In this document: positions 62,187-64,000 of the stretch, piece after piece
Layout: each line of letters starts with the position of its first letter
Numbering within the stretch: the stretch's first letter is position 1
From: Pseudomonadota bacterium
GTDB taxonomy: Bacteria > Pseudomonadota > Gammaproteobacteria > Steroidobacterales > Steroidobacteraceae
Direction: 5' to 3'
DNA: 64,000 bases
NCBI GenBank assembly: GCA_018241425.1
Contig: JAFEDU010000004.1
Coordinates: 1-64,000, forward strand
Notes under the pieces: generated by a model
Databases searched by the model: none
What the model saw: the letters and a program-made list of their open reading frames with translations, nothing else
What the model was told of the DNA's origin: nothing
Position numbers and translations under genes: made by a program

Positions 62187-64000
62187 TCAGAACTTCCGCG
62201 ACACGTACAGCGTCGCCATGCTGATGTCGTAGTACGCGTCGGGCCGATAGCCGGACTGCGGCTCGCCCGGAAGGGTGCGCAGCCGGTCGACCTTTTGCGC
62301 GTAGCGGTAGTCGACGCCCACGTCCCAGTGCGGGATCACCTCGCGCCACTGCAGGCCCGCGCCATAGTAGAACCCGTAGGCCGGCGTGGCGGCGGCGTAG
62401 CGGGCCGCCCCCAGGAACAGGTTGAGCGCCAGCGGATTGTTGAAGCGCCAGCGCCAGTCGACGATGCGCGCGCCGACGAGGGAGACGCCGTGGACGTCAT
62501 CCGCATCGATGGCCGCGCCGATGTCCTGGTGGTCGGTCATCCCGCGGCGCGCGCCGATCGTCAGGTGGGGGCCCACGCCAGTGCCGGAGTTGATCCGCGG
62601 GGTGTCGCTGGTTATGTCGGCCAGGATGCTGCTCGCGACCGCACCCACATCGACGTGCACCTCGGTGTGGTCGGGGCGCTCGTATTCGGCCGCCTCGTCG
62701 GTGTCGTCCGCGCCACCGTGCAGCGCATCGCCGTAGCGGTAGAACGCGGAGAAGCGCGAGTAGTGGCCGCCGAAGACGTCGCGGCCGTAGTCGACCTGTG
62801 CGCCCAGGATGTTGTCACCGACGGGACGCGAGTACATGAGCGTGCCCATGTTGGCGTGGTGGTACGCAAAGGGTGTCGAGGTCACCGAGTAGTAGGAGTC
62901 GTTGACCAGCGAGCGCAGCGTCAGCTCCAGGCGCCCCTGCTCGCCCGGCTCCCAGCCGATGCGTAGCATGTTGCTCTGGCCGCCGATCGCATCGCCGAAC
63001 ACCCGCTGGTCGCCGAACCAGTGCCCGATGCTCAGGAGGTAGTTGGTGATGCCGTCCTCGTAGCCGGTCTGCACGGAGCTGAAGCCGTGCACGTACCACG
63101 TCGGCTGCCACTCGGAGAACTCGTACGTCACGTCGAACGGACCGAGGCGCGGGAACTGCAGCCCGACCGACAGGTCGGTCTTGGAGAACGACAGGCGGTT
63201 GCCCGAGGCAGTGTCGTTGCCCGCATACTCGAAATAGATCGAGAACGGGATACGGCCCGGGTAGATGAAGCGGCTGGTCAGCGAGGCTTCCTGTTTGCCG
63301 ATCACGTCCTCGGTGCCGAAACCGGTGGTCTGTGCCTTGGTCGGATCGAAGAAGGCCTGCAGCACGCTCCAGAAGGACTGCCCGCCGGCGGCGCCGCCGC
63401 CGAAGATGATCACGCGGTTTGCCGACAGCGACCAGCCGGCGTTGCCCGGCTCGATACCCAGCCGGGCACCGGCGAACTTGGGATAGCCGGCCGTGAAGTC
63501 CCCGTTGGTGAGCACGATCTTGTCCGAGTAGGACATGCGCGCCAGGAACACCTCGTACTGCCAGCCGAGCCGCGTGAGGGGCGCGTAGTTGGAGATCGTC
63601 ACCGAGGGCATCGTCGGCGCCTCGGTACTGATGAGCGTCGAGCTGTCGGTCATCGGCGACCACCAGTGATCGCGGTACCCGATATCCAGCTGCGCCCAGT
63701 CGGACCCGACACTCACGAACGAGCCGGTGGCCTTCTGCCGGCCGTCGTAGGCGACGCCGCCCACGTTCACCAGGAGGTAGTCCCAGGGCTGCAGGTAGGC
63801 GGCGCCCGCGGCCTGATAGGGGCTCTGCTCGTCCTGGCCGTGCTGGTTGGGGATGGTCACGTGGTCCCCGTGGGTGACCGAGCCCTCGAGGCTCAGGAAC
63901 TCCACGCCAGTGTTCTGCATGTAGCGCTTGAGCGCCCGGCGCACCCGGCCACACAGGACCGCGTCCACCTCGCAGGCCTTCGGGAGTGCGTCCAGCACCG
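62187..64000 (-). CDS. wzi: Wzi-family capsule assembly protein (5' end beyond window)
   Basis: At least 603 residues are visible; the true start lies beyond 64000 because the frame is still open and no signal peptide is seen. The chain is rich in alternating strands and aromatic residues and ends in RKF, an outer-membrane barrel terminus. YLQPWDYLLVNVGGVAYD, YRDHWWSPMTDSSTLIS, RVIIFGGGAAGGQSFW and GWEPGEQGRLELTLRS are typical of the Wzi family. Wzi is an outer-membrane lectin that holds the polymer at the surface. Confidence 0.85.
   Translation of the reverse strand, partial: VLDALPKACEVDAVLCGRVRRALKRYMQNTGVEFLSLEGSVTHGDHVTIPNQHGQDEQSPYQAAGAAYLQPWDYLLVNVGGVAYDGRQKATGSFVSVGSDWAQLDIGYRDHWWSPMTDSSTLISTEAPTMPSVTISNYAPLTRLGWQYEVFLARMSYSDKIVLTNGDFTAGYPKFAGARLGIEPGNAGWSLSANRVIIFGGGAAGGQSFWSVLQAFFDPTKAQTTGFGTEDVIGKQEASLTSRFIYPGRIPFSIYFEYAGNDTASGNRLSFSKTDLSVGLQFPRLGPFDVTYEFSEWQPTWYVHGFSSVQTGYEDGITNYLLSIGHWFGDQRVFGDAIGGQSNMLRIGWEPGEQGRLELTLRSLVNDSYYSVTSTPFAYHHANMGTLMYSRPVGDNILGAQVDYGRDVFGGHYSRFSAFYRYGDALHGGADDTDEAAEYERPDHTEVHVDVGAVASSILADITSDTPRINSGTGVGPHLTIGARRGMTDHQDIGAAIDADDVHGVSLVGARIVDWRWRFNNPLALNLFLGAARYAAATPAYGFYYGAGLQWREVIPHWDVGVDYRYAQKVDRLRTLPGEPQSGYRPDAYYDISMATLYVSRKF

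Noticed and set aside
1-64000. CRISPR arrays or insertion sequences
   Set aside because: No regularly spaced direct repeats and no transposase-like reading frames were seen in any frame.

Overview
The window is high-GC DNA (roughly two thirds G+C by eye) whose gene set fits a gammaproteobacterium. The his operon encodes an E. coli-like HisG and a bifunctional HisB, and a TrpR-type repressor precedes hisG. There is a PEP-CTERM protein and a Wzy-type exopolysaccharide cluster with an EPS-associated MarR regulator. I cannot name the genus; families such as Steroidobacteraceae or Nevskiaceae are guesses.

Layout. 1-4.3 kb: gltX (minus), a PEP-CTERM protein, a decayed DUF2442/UPF0149 composite, a tRNA-Val(CAC) gene and a membrane transglutaminase-like protein. 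4.4-11.8 kb: a complete histidine operon (trpR-like regulator, hisG-D-C-B-H-A-F-IE), tightly overlapped, with a clear operator at its start and a hisF that appears to start at AUU. 11.9-13.8 kb: a metallo-beta-lactamase-fold hydrolase and a PAP2 phosphatase. 13.9-27.0 kb (minus): a compact VirB2-VirB11 type IV secretion block that includes a 47-residue VirB7 lipoprotein. It is followed by two paralogous VirD4-like coupling proteins and a MobA/MobL relaxase. No integrase, replication gene or VirB1 is visible. 27.1-32.8 kb: small housekeeping and stress genes (LysR, azoreductase, pirin, orphan ModA, an Omp85-like outer-membrane protein).

32.8-64.0 kb, all on the minus strand, is an exopolysaccharide locus. 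In transcription order it carries Wzi (cut by the window edge), a GT9 glycosyltransferase, a giant Wza-like SLBB exporter and the EPS MarR regulator. Next come WbpB-, WbpD- and WbpI-like enzymes, Wzz, Wzy, HisH2, HisF2, WbpG and Wzx. These are followed by a repeat lipoprotein, Gmd, Fcl, a secreted beta-helix protein, a WbpL-like initiating transferase, two GT4 glycosyltransferases, an FkbM methyltransferase, Ugd, ManC and ManB, then a bactofilin and a zinc-ribbon protein. The enzymes predict three sugar nucleotides: GDP-L-fucose, UDP-glucuronate and an amidinated 2,3-diamino uronic acid. The chain would be assembled on undecaprenyl phosphate, flipped by Wzx, polymerised by Wzy/Wzz and exported through the Wza-like protein and Wzi.

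The most interesting points are: the AUU-started hisF; the second HisH/HisF pair, in which HisF2 has lost the Asp11-equivalent; a ManC whose isomerase domain has lost its metal-ligand histidines; a lipoprotein with five unfamiliar SPDGxNLGGGG repeats; and tandem coupling proteins in the secretion block.
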